From JAFGNV01 sp964612485 (GTDB lineage: Bacteria; Chloroflexota; Anaerolineae; 4572-78; J111): DNA of 64,000 bases. The first letter of the stretch is position 1. Every line of letters begins with the position of its first letter. Shown in pieces: positions 9,228 to 18,140 of the stretch. The translations under genes and the position numbers were made by a program. The notes under the pieces are model-generated. The model saw only the letters and a program-made list of their open reading frames with translations. It was not told the origin of the DNA and did no database searches. The stretch covers positions 248,001-312,000 of the forward strand of contig CAZTFF010000001.1 in the NCBI GenBank assembly GCA_964612485.1, in the 5' to 3' direction.

Positions 9228-9674
9228 TTAGCTGGGCGGTAATTTTACCACGCTGAGCCAAAAAGATTCGACCGATTTGACCACGGTGATAAACCGTTCC
9301 AGATCAACCGGTTTGGTGATGTAACAGTTGGCGTGCAGGTTGTAGGTTTTTATAATATCCTGTTCCGCCTGCGAGGTGGTTAAAATCACCACCGGAATGC
9401 GCCGTAAATTCTCGTCCTTTTTGATCTCAGCCAGCACTTCCCGGCCATCTTTTTTGGGCAGGTTGAGATCAAGCAGGATCACATCCGGGCGAGGGGCATG
9501 GGTATACGGTTCTTCCCGGTACAAAAACGCCAGGGCTTCCACGCCATCCGTGGCAACATTCAAATTGTTGCTGACCTTTCCTTCTCTGAACGCTTCTTGC
9601 GTTAGCCGGACATCGCCGGGGTTGTCTTCTACCAGTAAAATTTCAATCGGCTGGCCGGCCGGTTCATAGGTCAT
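9228..9674 (-). CDS. Rcp1-like response regulator (copy 1)
   Basis: A 148-residue receiver with D69 in DVILLDLNLPKKDG and the same closing ITKPVDLERF and FWLSVVKLPPS found in its neighbour. Most differences between the two copies lie at the N-terminus and in the helix after YREEPYTHAPRP. It follows the 881-residue kinase gene, whose HisKA domain is of the phytochrome type that usually has such a receiver as partner. A cognate pair is therefore likely but inferred. A purine-rich GGAGATG precedes the ATG. Confidence 0.9.
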   Translation of the reverse strand: MTYEPAGQPIEILLVEDNPGDVRLTQEAFREGKVSNNLNVATDGVEALAFLYREEPYTHAPRPDVILLDLNLPKKDGREVLAEIKKDENLRRIPVVILTTSQAEQDIIKTYNLHANCYITKPVDLERFITVVKSVESFWLSVVKLPPS

Positions 9675-9735
9675 GGTTCATCTCCTTATTGGTTTCGGTT
9701 TCATTGAGTCCTTGTGGATCCAAAATTTTAGTTGC

Positions 9736-12381
9736 TTACGGATTACCTCCCTCAATCCCCATCTCAGGAGGGGAAGTCCACTCCTCCCCCTTTTGAGGTG
9801 GATTTAGAGAGGGTAAATTTGGATCTGCTGAGTCTGGTATCGTGAAGTAGAATGTAGAACCTTTACCCGGCTGTGAGTCTACCCAAATACGGCCGTTGTG
9901 GCGTTCGACAATTTTTTTGCAAACGGCCAGGCCAATGCCGGTGCCGGAATATTGATGCCTGTTATGGAGCCGTTGAAAAATGATAAAAATCCGTTCGGCG
10001 TATTCCGCCTCAATGCCAATTCCGTTGTCTTGTACGGCAAATTTCCACTTGTCATTGTGATGCTTTTCCGCCGAGATGTGGATTTCCGGCGGTGTCTCGC
10101 TGCGAAATTTGATGGCGTTGCTGATCAAGTTTTGAAAGAGTTGTTCCATCTGCATCGTATCGGCCATGATCACCGGCAGCGAGCCATAAGTAATGGCGGC
10201 TCCGGTTTCTTTGATGGCCGGTTCCAGGCTGCGAATGACCTGTTCAACAACGGCCCGGCAATCGGTGGGTTCAAACATTTTTTCCCGCGTACCTACCCGC
10301 GAATATAGCAGCAGGTCGTTGATGAGCCGCTGCATGCGGGTGGCGCCGTCCACGGCGTAATTGATAAAATCGTTGGCGTCCTCATCCAGTTGATCCTGAT
10401 AGCGCCGCGCCAGCAGTTGCACATAGCTGGTCACCATTCGTAAAGGTTCTTGCAAATCGTGCGAGGCCACATAGGCAAATTGTTCCAGTTCGGCGTTAGA
10501 ACGCTCCAGCTCCCGGGTCTGGTTAACCAGCGCTTCGGTTCTTTTTTCGACCCGTTCTTCCAGTTCTTCGTTGATTTTTTGCAAGGACTTTTCGGCCTCT
10601 TTGCGTTCAGTGATGTCGGTGACCATCGTGGCCAGGGCCTGGGGCCGGTCGTCATCATCACAAATAACAAATATGGTTTGGTCAACGGGTATCAGTGTTT
10701 TGTCGGTTCTTTTCAACAAGCTCTCACCCCGCCAAATGCCTTTTTCAGAACTCATGGCGGTGATTTTTTGTTGGATGGCTTTCCAATCTTCTGCCTGGTA
10801 AAATTGGGCCAGGGAACGGCCGGCAGCCTGATCTGTATCGGCATAACCGGCCAATTTGGCTCCGGCGGGATTAATGTAAATGATACGCTGTTCTTCCAGG
10901 CTCATGAGGGCGATCAGATTGGATGCGTTTTCTATAATGGCCAGCCGGTGCGCGTTTTCATCAAAGAGTTGGGCGTTAGAAAGGGCTACGGTTAGCTGGC
11001 TGGCCACGATCTGTAAGGTTCTTACTTCTTCTACACTAAAATGGTGGCGCAGCGTGTGCTGCACATCCAGCACGCCCAGCAATCGCTGGCCCAGATAGAG
11101 GGGAATTGCCGCTTCAGAGCGGGTATCGGGCAGCAGCGGGTTGGGCAAATGGTTAGGGTCCTGGCTAACGTCGTTAACAATAACCGGTTCCAGCGCGCGG
11201 GCCGCGCGGGCCACCAGGCTTTTTTCGGCCTGGAGCGAGATGACGTGGCCGTGCCGTTTCATTTCCCGGCCTGCTTCGCCGGTTCCCTCCCGCACAACCA
11301 GCAGTTCTTCCTGGTTTGGCTGCGGCTCAGAAAATTCTGAAAAATTTTTGTTGTATAGATACACGTGAGCGTGGTAATAGCCAAATGTTTTTTGCAGCCG
11401 GTTAACAATTTCTTTCAGTAAAATATCGGGATCGCGTAAGGTGGTGAGTTGCCGGCCAAAGGCGTAGGCCAGGTCTTCGCGTTGTTCTACTTTTTTGCGC
11501 TGCAAGGCGTTTACAAACATTTCGGCCATAATTTTAAGCAGCCAGATGTCCTCTTGGTCCCAGCTTTTTTCGGTTCGGACCGAGTCGAACCCTAACAAAC
11601 CAACCAGCGCGCCGTGATAGATCATTGGTACATTGATCAGCGACCGGATTTGGTGCGATTGAAACAGGGCCTGTTCAATGGCTGCCTCGGCGGGCATGTC
11701 GGCTACCTGAGGAACATACACAATTTCGGATTTTTTGATACGGTTGGCAAACCATGGGAAATTATCAAGGGGCAAGCCTTGCACGTTTTTCCTTTGCGAG
11801 ATGATTCCGCCGGCGCACCATTCGTACGTATTGTCCATCTGAGATCTATCCGGCGAAAGGGTGAAAATGTAGCTGCGATCAACGCCCGTCATCTGGCCGA
11901 TGGTTTTTAGCGCCTGGTCAATGCCCCGGTCAATTTCATCGGGGGGCAGGTTGATAAATTGAGTGGAGAGCGAGGTGATCAGTTTCTCCAACTCCGATCT
12001 GGCATACAGAGCGGTTTCGGCCTGATGTTCTTTGGTAATGTCGCGGGCAACAGCATAAACAAGCTGTTCTTCAGGAAACGCCGTCGCGTTCCAGAGTAGC
12101 CATTTGATAGCGCCATCTTTGCAGATGTAACGATTCTTAAAGTTTACAGTATTTTCTTTGCCGTTGGCTAACTGGGCGGTTTCAACAATGGTTTTTTGCC
12201 GGTCATCGGGATGCACAAATTCGACAAAGGGTTTGGTCATTAGCTCTTCAAGGGTATAACCGGTTGCCGATTCCCAGGCCGGATTAAGGTGTTTGAAATA
12301 GCCGTTTAAATCGGCAATACACAGCATATCAAGCGAGAGGGAAAAGAAGCGGGCTTGATGGTTTATGTCGAAATGGCTCAT
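9736..12381 (-). CDS. PAS/GAF histidine kinase of bacteriophytochrome type
   Basis: An 881-residue soluble sensor kinase. PAS-PAC spans residues 12-130 (CIADLNGYFKHLNPAWE). Two GAF domains lie about 135-290 and 300-470, and a second PAS about 475-600 (ALMSLEEQRIIYINPAGA). After a coiled coil comes a HisKA domain with H641 in VASHDLQEPLRMVTSY, the phytochrome/light-sensor subclass. HATPase_c has N box NLISNAIKF and G boxes DNGIGIE and GTGIGLAVCKK. The GAF domains lack an obvious chromophore cysteine context, so light sensing is not claimed. The last 30 or so residues (from about DSADPNLPSLNPP) are encoded by a dispersed palindromic repeat that has replaced the original end of the gene. An Rcp1-like receiver follows. 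Confidence 0.92.
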   Translation of the reverse strand: MSHFDINHQARFFSLSLDMLCIADLNGYFKHLNPAWESATGYTLEELMTKPFVEFVHPDDRQKTIVETAQLANGKENTVNFKNRYICKDGAIKWLLWNATAFPEEQLVYAVARDITKEHQAETALYARSELEKLITSLSTQFINLPPDEIDRGIDQALKTIGQMTGVDRSYIFTLSPDRSQMDNTYEWCAGGIISQRKNVQGLPLDNFPWFANRIKKSEIVYVPQVADMPAEAAIEQALFQSHQIRSLINVPMIYHGALVGLLGFDSVRTEKSWDQEDIWLLKIMAEMFVNALQRKKVEQREDLAYAFGRQLTTLRDPDILLKEIVNRLQKTFGYYHAHVYLYNKNFSEFSEPQPNQEELLVVREGTGEAGREMKRHGHVISLQAEKSLVARAARALEPVIVNDVSQDPNHLPNPLLPDTRSEAAIPLYLGQRLLGVLDVQHTLRHHFSVEEVRTLQIVASQLTVALSNAQLFDENAHRLAIIENASNLIALMSLEEQRIIYINPAGAKLAGYADTDQAAGRSLAQFYQAEDWKAIQQKITAMSSEKGIWRGESLLKRTDKTLIPVDQTIFVICDDDDRPQALATMVTDITERKEAEKSLQKINEELEERVEKRTEALVNQTRELERSNAELEQFAYVASHDLQEPLRMVTSYVQLLARRYQDQLDEDANDFINYAVDGATRMQRLINDLLLYSRVGTREKMFEPTDCRAVVEQVIRSLEPAIKETGAAITYGSLPVIMADTMQMEQLFQNLISNAIKFRSETPPEIHISAEKHHNDKWKFAVQDNGIGIEAEYAERIFIIFQRLHNRHQYSGTGIGLAVCKKIVERHNGRIWVDSQPGKGSTFYFTIPDSADPNLPSLNPPQKGEEWTSPPEMGIEGGNP
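9738..9827 (-). repeat. Dispersed palindromic repeat forming the 3' end of the kinase gene
   Basis: Read on the minus strand this resembles the repeat at 25120-25196: AGATCCAAATTTACC, a CTCTAAATCC-type arm, a spacer and a GGGGATTGAGGGAGGTAA arm. It supplies the final codons and the stop of the 881-residue kinase. Confidence 0.65.
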
Positions 12382-12406
12382 GCGGTTTCACGCTCTGTTG
12401 GGATGC

Positions 12407-13876
12407 TCACTGTATTTTTGCAGGAGTTTCCTGGTTTGATAATTCGTTTAATTTCTCTGTAAGTTGCCGAATTTGGTTGAGAGCATCGTTATACGCGGGG
12501 CTTTTCGCTTCGGCGGCAGCCAGTTCTTCAAAGCAAATGTTAAGTTGAGAACTCAGCATTTCAATCTGCGCCAGCGTATTTTTCATCTTTAGTTGCGATG
12601 TTACGGCCCGGGCCATGTCTTTGGCATAAACCAGTGTTTGCCGGTGGGCAATGTCGGGGCGGCTGTCGATAGAAACATCTCTTAATTGGCTGATCGGCGG
12701 CAGAACGATGCGGAAAGTGCTGCCTTCGCCCAATTTACTGAACACCGTCAGCCAGCCATTGTGCTGTTCGATCCCCCGTTGGGCAATGGTCAGCCCCAGC
12801 CCCAGCCCGCCTACATCGCGGGTGAGATGTTCTTTGACCTGGTAGAATTTATCAAATATCTTATCCAGATCCGTTTGGGGAATACCAATCCCCGTGTCTC
12901 TGATCTCAATAACTGTCAGTTTTTGCTCTTTATTTTCAAGAATAACGGAATCCGCTAAATCTGCTATCTCAGAGGCAGGCAGCACCTGCGCTTCAACCAC
13001 AACAGTTCCACCCGGCTTGTTGAATAAAATGGCATTCTTTACGATTTGGTACAGGGCTTCACTCAGGATAAATTGATCGCCGCGAATGCTCATTGATTTA
13101 GGTAAATTGACCCGGCAAACGACATTTTTATCTTCTATCTGTTTTTCCAAAAACTTTAATGACTTTTGCACCAGCCAGTTGAGATTAATATCAACAATAT
13201 GCAGCCCGTCATCGGTATTTCGCTGTGCCGTGGCAAATTCTACCAGTTCGTCCACAATAATGCGCAGCCGTTCGGTAGATTCCAGGATCAGATCGGCAAT
13301 ATGCACCATCATTGGATCGCCAATTTCTTCCAGGTTTTCCTGCAAAACACTGACAAAGCCCATCACGCCGCCCAGCGGGGTGCGGAGTTCGTGGGCCGCA
13401 ATATTAACAAACTCGTCTTTTAAGCCTTCCAGGCGTTTGCGTTCGGTAAGATCGTGCAAAATAAGCACCCAGTTCGTTCCTTCGTTTAAGGGGGCCAGGG
13501 CTACTTGCAGGGTGTGGGGGAGGGGGGCGGTTGCTTCCACTTCTACGCCGCCCAACGTGGCCGATTCTTCTCGCATGGCCTGGATAGTGTTCAAAATTGG
13601 TTTTTTGGGGAGAAATTGGGTTAAAGAAAGACCAATGCAATCATTTTGCTCAAATAATAGCATAAAACGGGGATTGGCCTCGATGATTTTGAGGTCGTTA
13701 TCTATAACAGCCAGAGCGTTCGGCGCGGTATCAAAAATGGCTTGTAATTTTTGAGTAGTTGTTTCTAACTCCTGCCGCCGCTTTTTTTCTGTGGCGTAAA
13801 GCTTGGCTAATTCCTCGCCGTATTTTTTGGCCTGGGCATAAGCTTGTTCTGCTTGAGTTGGGTCGTTGTTTGACAT
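12407..13876 (-). CDS. PAS histidine kinase
   Basis: A 489-residue soluble kinase. An N-terminal coiled coil (AQAKKYGEELAKLYATEKKRR) leads into a PAS domain (residues about 45-145, FDTAPNALAVIDNDLKIIEANP). HisKA has H162 in NIAAHELRTPLGGVMGF; HATPase_c shows RDTGIGIPQTDLDKIF and GGLGLGLTIAQRGIEQHNG. A further 85 residues after the ATPase domain form a helical tail (LKMKNTLAQIEMLSSQLN) not usual in this class. The gene lies 25 bp upstream of the phytochrome-type kinase and is probably cotranscribed. The input signal is unknown. Confidence 0.9.
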   Translation of the reverse strand: MSNNDPTQAEQAYAQAKKYGEELAKLYATEKKRRQELETTTQKLQAIFDTAPNALAVIDNDLKIIEANPRFMLLFEQNDCIGLSLTQFLPKKPILNTIQAMREESATLGGVEVEATAPLPHTLQVALAPLNEGTNWVLILHDLTERKRLEGLKDEFVNIAAHELRTPLGGVMGFVSVLQENLEEIGDPMMVHIADLILESTERLRIIVDELVEFATAQRNTDDGLHIVDINLNWLVQKSLKFLEKQIEDKNVVCRVNLPKSMSIRGDQFILSEALYQIVKNAILFNKPGGTVVVEAQVLPASEIADLADSVILENKEQKLTVIEIRDTGIGIPQTDLDKIFDKFYQVKEHLTRDVGGLGLGLTIAQRGIEQHNGWLTVFSKLGEGSTFRIVLPPISQLRDVSIDSRPDIAHRQTLVYAKDMARAVTSQLKMKNTLAQIEMLSSQLNICFEELAAAEAKSPAYNDALNQIRQLTEKLNELSNQETPAKIQ

Positions 13877-13969
13877 ATATATGCTCCCGATTTGTCGGCA
13901 AATGGCAGAAAAATTGGTGTTTTGCCCCCTGCGTTGCTTGCCGTTTTACCAACGTCCCACCTCGCTCCT

Positions 13970-14635
13970 TTACTCGTCGGCGCGAGCTATAAGTTTTTGA
14001 AAGGCTTCGTGCCGGCTGGTCGCGCCCACAATTTCATAGCCGGTTTTTATATGGCCCCGCACCGTATTTTCAGAGATATGCAGCGCATCGGCAATTTCAG
14101 AGGCCGACATGCCATTGATGCAGAACAACCGCATCACCTGTTCTACCCGGCGGGTTAAATCTACATATTTTTTGCCTTGCGGCAAAATTTCCGCCGGCCG
14201 GTCGCCCAACAGCCCGCTGACTTTGCCAAAGATCAACCGGGCAATCGATTCGGTGACCACAAAATTACCTTCTTTGACCCGTTCTATGGCGCTGCCCAAT
14301 CCTTCCGCGGCATCGTTTTTCCAGATGTAGCCGTCGGCGCCGGCCTGCATGGCTTTCAGGATCAATTCTTCGTCGCGGCTCATCGAAAAAATGAGGATGC
14401 TTGTCTCCGGGAAGGCGCTTTTTAAAGGGTCAATGGCGTTCAACCCGTTTTCGCGGGCGTGCTTAAAGTCCATATCCAGTAAAATAATATCAGGCGTTTC
14501 TTTGATAGTTTTTAACGCTTCTGCCGGGATAGCCGCCGTGCCCACAACCTCGGTCCGCTGGTCTTTGGTCAGCAGGCTGGTGGTGGCCTGACGCACGAAA
14601 AAATCATCGTCAATGATAAAAACCTTAATCGACAT
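13970..14635 (-). CDS. NarL/FixJ-type response regulator (receiver + LuxR HTH)
   Basis: 221 residues. The receiver has D9/D10, phospho-acceptor D54 in PDIILLDMDF and a lysine in YIWKND. The C-terminal helix-turn-helix has the LuxR pattern MSASEIADALHISENTVRGHI. The linker is longer than usual (about residues 125-160, containing FGKVSGLLGDRPAEILPQ). Its start codon overlaps the end of the upstream kinase gene by 11 bp, the classic arrangement of a translationally coupled kinase-regulator pair. It is the only complete DNA-binding response regulator of the island, so it is the best candidate for its transcriptional output. Confidence 0.93.
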   Translation of the reverse strand: MSIKVFIIDDDFFVRQATTSLLTKDQRTEVVGTAAIPAEALKTIKETPDIILLDMDFKHARENGLNAIDPLKSAFPETSILIFSMSRDEELILKAMQAGADGYIWKNDAAEGLGSAIERVKEGNFVVTESIARLIFGKVSGLLGDRPAEILPQGKKYVDLTRRVEQVMRLFCINGMSASEIADALHISENTVRGHIKTGYEIVGATSRHEAFQKLIARADE

Positions 14636-15758
14636 AGAATTTCTCCTGTTGAGCCACCGTCGGCAATTTAATGATAAAGGTAGTGCCTTGCCCCGGTTCG
14701 CTTTCCACTTCTATGGCACCGCCATGTTGGTTGATGATCAGGTGGGTCACAAAAAGGCCCAATCCGGAGCCGGCGCCTTTGGCTTTGGTGGTGAAGAAAG
14801 GTTCAAAAAGAAGGCTGATGTTTTCCGGTGGAATGCCCTCGCCGGTATCCTGAATATACACGGTTACCAATTTCGATCCCTCCCGGCGGCCCTCGTTAGG
14901 TTGAGGCTCTCCCCCATCAACGTTGTCCTGGCGACCATTGGACCCGTTTACTTTCTCCTCGCCCACTTCCAGCCTGATCTGGTAATCGCCGCCATAGGGC
15001 ATCGCATCAAACGCATTGATGGCCAGGTTGATGAACACCTGTTCCAACTGGTCGGGGCGGCCAATCACGGCGGGCAGGTTTTCGGGGAAGTGATGGCTAA
15101 CATTGATGCTCTGTTTTTTGATGCGGGGAGAAAAGAGCGTGATAGAATCTTCAATGATGGGCGGCAATTCCAGAGGCACCATTTTGGCCGGTTCATTGCG
15201 CGAGGCATCTACAAGCTGGCGCAGCATATCCGAGGCCCGGTTGGCGATTTCGGTGATGTGGCCGGCGTATTCGGCCACCTCCGAGTTTTCACTGCCGGCT
15301 GTTTCTTTTTGAATGAGTTTGGCATACATCAGCAAGGGCGTAAAAATATTGCCTAACTCGTGAGCGACGCTGGCGGCAATATGGCCTACCGTGGCCAGTT
15401 TTTCGGCGCGAATAAGCTGCTGCGAGGTCAGTTCCAGATGGCGCTGCTGCTCTCGTTTTTGGCGCATGGCCGTGATCAGATCGCGGGCGTATTGCATGGC
15501 CTGGGCGTGAGCAATTTTTTGTGCTTCGCTTTTTTCGTCTGAAGGCGTTGCTGCCGTATTTGCCTGGAGCGACATCTCATCCAGCAGCATTTGTAAATCC
15601 ATATGAATCTGAAAAAGATTGGCCAGCGTATCTTCTTCATCGGTTTCCAGCTTGCCTTTGAGAGAGGTCGCCAGAGAAATCAAATGCTGGTACAAATTTT
15701 GAACCAGCGCTTGCGTTTCCCTGTATTGGGATTTTTCAAAGCTGTAATAATCGCTCAC
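14625..15758 (-). CDS. Histidine kinase (NtrB-like core), partner of the LuxR-type regulator
   Basis: 377 residues with no recognisable sensor domain: the N-terminal 120 residues are mostly helical (coiled, with LQMLLDEMSLQA). HisKA has H133 in ASVAHELGNIFTPLLMYAKL, where the usual R/N-x-P is replaced by GNIFTP. HATPase_c has FINLAINAFDAMPYGG, DTGEGIPPENI and GAGSGLGLFVTHLI. GTG at 15758 preceded by AGGGA is the start. The 11-bp overlap with the next gene marks the LuxR-type regulator as its partner. A short Gly/Asn-rich insertion (VNGSNGRQDNVDGGEPQPN) interrupts the ATPase domain. Confidence 0.9.
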   Translation of the reverse strand: MSDYYSFEKSQYRETQALVQNLYQHLISLATSLKGKLETDEEDTLANLFQIHMDLQMLLDEMSLQANTAATPSDEKSEAQKIAHAQAMQYARDLITAMRQKREQQRHLELTSQQLIRAEKLATVGHIAASVAHELGNIFTPLLMYAKLIQKETAGSENSEVAEYAGHITEIANRASDMLRQLVDASRNEPAKMVPLELPPIIEDSITLFSPRIKKQSINVSHHFPENLPAVIGRPDQLEQVFINLAINAFDAMPYGGDYQIRLEVGEEKVNGSNGRQDNVDGGEPQPNEGRREGSKLVTVYIQDTGEGIPPENISLLFEPFFTTKAKGAGSGLGLFVTHLIINQHGGAIEVESEPGQGTTFIIKLPTVAQQEKFYVD

Positions 15759-15856
15759 AGTTCAATGTCCCTGCCATTTTCCCGGAAAAGACTCAATGTT
15801 AACATTATACCATCATTATTTCTATAGATAAAGTGGTAAATCAGGCCCAATTATCG

Positions 15857-17488
15857 TTAATCCAGTACGCTTTTAACATCGTAAACCGTTACCAGGCCCT
15901 CCACGCCCTTAAACTGCATACCGGTAATGGATTTGGCTTCAACAGAATCTTTTACCAGATCATAGGTGGCCTGGCTGATCAGCACCTGTTTTCCCTGGGC
16001 CGCGCTGCAAAGACGCGCCCCCAGGTTGGCCGCCCGGCCAATCACCGTATAATCGGCCCGTTGGGGGCAGCCCATTTCGCCGGCAATCAGTTCTCCGGTG
16101 GCAATGCCAATGCCAATGGGAGCCGGCGCAATGCCCCGATCCTGCCAGATGTCCATCACGGTTTGATGCGCTTTTTGCATATCCAGGGCCACACGGACCG
16201 CGCGCAGGGCGTGGTCTTCTTGCGGGAACGGCGCGCCAAACAAGGCCATAACCTCATCCCCCACAAATTTGTCTAACGTTCCTTCGTACGACAAAATCAC
16301 GTCGGTCATTTGCCCCAGGTAATGGTTGATAAAGCCCACCAGCAGTTCGGGGTCGATTTGTTCCGCCAGAGACGTGGAGCCGCGAATATCGGCATATAAA
16401 ACCGTCAACACCGCGCGTTCGCCTTTGAGAAAATCAACGTTGGGATTGGCCAGCAATTCTTCCATCACATGAGGGTCTACCGAACGGCCCAACACCTGCC
16501 GCAGCCGGTGCTGTTCCAGATTTTCAAAAATGGCGGTATCCATCTGGCTGCCAATGGCGTTCAATAAACGCCGGTCTTCCAGTGAAAACCCGTGCGTGCT
16601 ATACCCGTTCACCACACCCAATACGCCGATAATTTGGTTGTGCAAGATCAGTGGGATGCACATGATTGAGTGGAGGATGCTGCCCGGCTCATTCTTGTAG
16701 ATCAATTCCGCCTGTTGTAACGATTGGTTGGCAAGCTGTTCCACAATTTCATAATGATGGGAGACTTCAAAGAGGTCTTCATTGGTGCTGGCCCGCAGTT
16801 CCAGGCGTTGGCCGGCCCGATCGTATAGCATTACAAAGCCCATTTCGGCTTCGATCTTCCGGCAAACTTCATGCAGCACCGCGGTCAACATTTCATCAAA
16901 GGGCAGGTTTTGATCTCTGATGTTATCAATCCGGTAGATGGTTTCCAGTTCTTTCACCCGCTGCTGGAGTTCGTGGTAGGCGTAGCCCTGAATAACGGCA
17001 GAATCGATCTGGTTTTCGGCGGTTTTGAGCAGGCTGATGTCATCGTCTCCAAAGGGGTCCCGCACGCGCCCCAGCAGAATCGCGCCCAACCGTTCATCCT
17101 GCCCTATGACAATAGGAACGGCGGCCAGTTGCAGGGTATCAAAAGAACTTTCCTCCGAGGCCGGTAACACCTCTGTGGCCTGCCAGACGGTGGCCCGGTT
17201 AAGCCGCACCGCTTTTTCCGCCAGCTCGCGGCTGATCACCTTTTCCAGCCCCCTGAGCTGCCGGCTCCGGTTGTTGAAGGCTTTCAGTTCGGTTTCGCCG
17301 GTTTCCCGGTTGAGCAGCACCAGCATGCATAGATCGGCTTTTAACGCTTCAATCAGCACATTGACAATGCTGCCCAACATTGCCGCCGGTTCCGGCATGG
17401 TGTCTCGCACCTCGTCAATGGCATTGGTCAGGTCAAGCTCTCGTTGCTTGAGGGCTAAGGCCGTTTTGAGTGTTTGCATATCGTCCAT
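15857..17488 (-). CDS. GAF-GAF class III adenylate cyclase
   Basis: 543 residues. Two GAF domains (about residues 30-165 and 190-325) precede a class III nucleotide cyclase domain (355-540). Catalytic residues are intact: metal-binding D367 (LYADIRGSTSL) and D411 (KFVGDEVMALFG), purine-selecting K407 and T481 (DYTVIG), and transition-state N488 and R492 (GRAANLGARL). Lys plus Thr at the selectivity sites indicates ATP and class IIIb, so the product should be cAMP. Class IIIb cyclases are often bicarbonate responsive; that is not shown here. No membrane segment is seen. It heads the minus-strand signalling island, so its GAF input may integrate with the kinases. Confidence 0.92.
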   Translation of the reverse strand: MDDMQTLKTALALKQRELDLTNAIDEVRDTMPEPAAMLGSIVNVLIEALKADLCMLVLLNRETGETELKAFNNRSRQLRGLEKVISRELAEKAVRLNRATVWQATEVLPASEESSFDTLQLAAVPIVIGQDERLGAILLGRVRDPFGDDDISLLKTAENQIDSAVIQGYAYHELQQRVKELETIYRIDNIRDQNLPFDEMLTAVLHEVCRKIEAEMGFVMLYDRAGQRLELRASTNEDLFEVSHHYEIVEQLANQSLQQAELIYKNEPGSILHSIMCIPLILHNQIIGVLGVVNGYSTHGFSLEDRRLLNAIGSQMDTAIFENLEQHRLRQVLGRSVDPHVMEELLANPNVDFLKGERAVLTVLYADIRGSTSLAEQIDPELLVGFINHYLGQMTDVILSYEGTLDKFVGDEVMALFGAPFPQEDHALRAVRVALDMQKAHQTVMDIWQDRGIAPAPIGIGIATGELIAGEMGCPQRADYTVIGRAANLGARLCSAAQGKQVLISQATYDLVKDSVEAKSITGMQFKGVEGLVTVYDVKSVLD

Positions 17489-18140
17489 GATACTTTTCCT
17501 CTAAATTCAGGAGCCTTCCGCGCTCCTGCTAAGTGTACCTTATTTCCAACATGGGTGGATCAAAATTTGCGTAGGGCTATGTGTCCATCCCGCCCGTTAA
17601 ACACAAAGACTTCAAGTTTTTAAGGAGGTGGCGGTGGTTGTATGGGCTGGATATTCAAATTTGGGTTACGGTTTATTGATTCAATTTGATTTTGGGGAAT
17701 CTTTTCGCTCTCTTTATCCTACGAACTGTACGAGAAAATGTCAAGCGTTTTCTCTGGTATTTCATTCTCATTTACAAAAAATCGAGGTGTGGTATCATCA
17801 ATCGGCGGCCCTGGCCGGGGTGCGCCCGGACGAATATTGGATGGATTGTCGAGCCGTTCATTTTGAGGTACAATCCTTGTTATCTGTTTTGACAAAAGGA
17901 ATCCGCTCATTGGTAACACGCTGTTACCGGTGGTAAAATAAGTTGGCTCATGTCAAGTAAAAGTGCGAATTCACATTACAGATACAAAATATGAGAATCC
18001 ACCCTCACCCCAACCCTCTCCCACTGGGAGAGGGCGCAAGATTCCCCTCCCTTTGGGAGGGGTTAGGGGAGGGCCAGAAAGACTTGCACTTGTTCTCAAC
18101 ATGAGCCAATAACGTTAGTCCTCGAACGGGAGAAAAATAG
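17489..18140. other. Intergenic region with one palindromic repeat
   Basis: About 650 bp between divergent genes. It holds a palindromic repeat at 18000-18077 and otherwise AT-richer sequence. The AAGGAGG at 17622-17628 with GTG at 17634 opens a 100-codon frame whose composition (many Cys, Trp, His) does not look coding. No RNA gene was recognised. Confidence 0.5.
18000..18077 (+). repeat. Dispersed palindromic repeat (CCCTCACCCC family)
   Basis: Two hairpin units: CCCTCTCCCACTGGGAGAGGG, then CCCCTCCCTTTGGGAGGGG and a TTAGGGGAGGGCC end. The same unit order occurs at 23882, 26082, 28010 and 32814. Confidence 0.85.

Noticed and set aside
17628..17936. Possible 100-codon gene with AAGGAGG before GTG 17634
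   Set aside because: Cys/Trp/His-rich product without any family features and poor codon use; kept only as a note in the intergenic entry.
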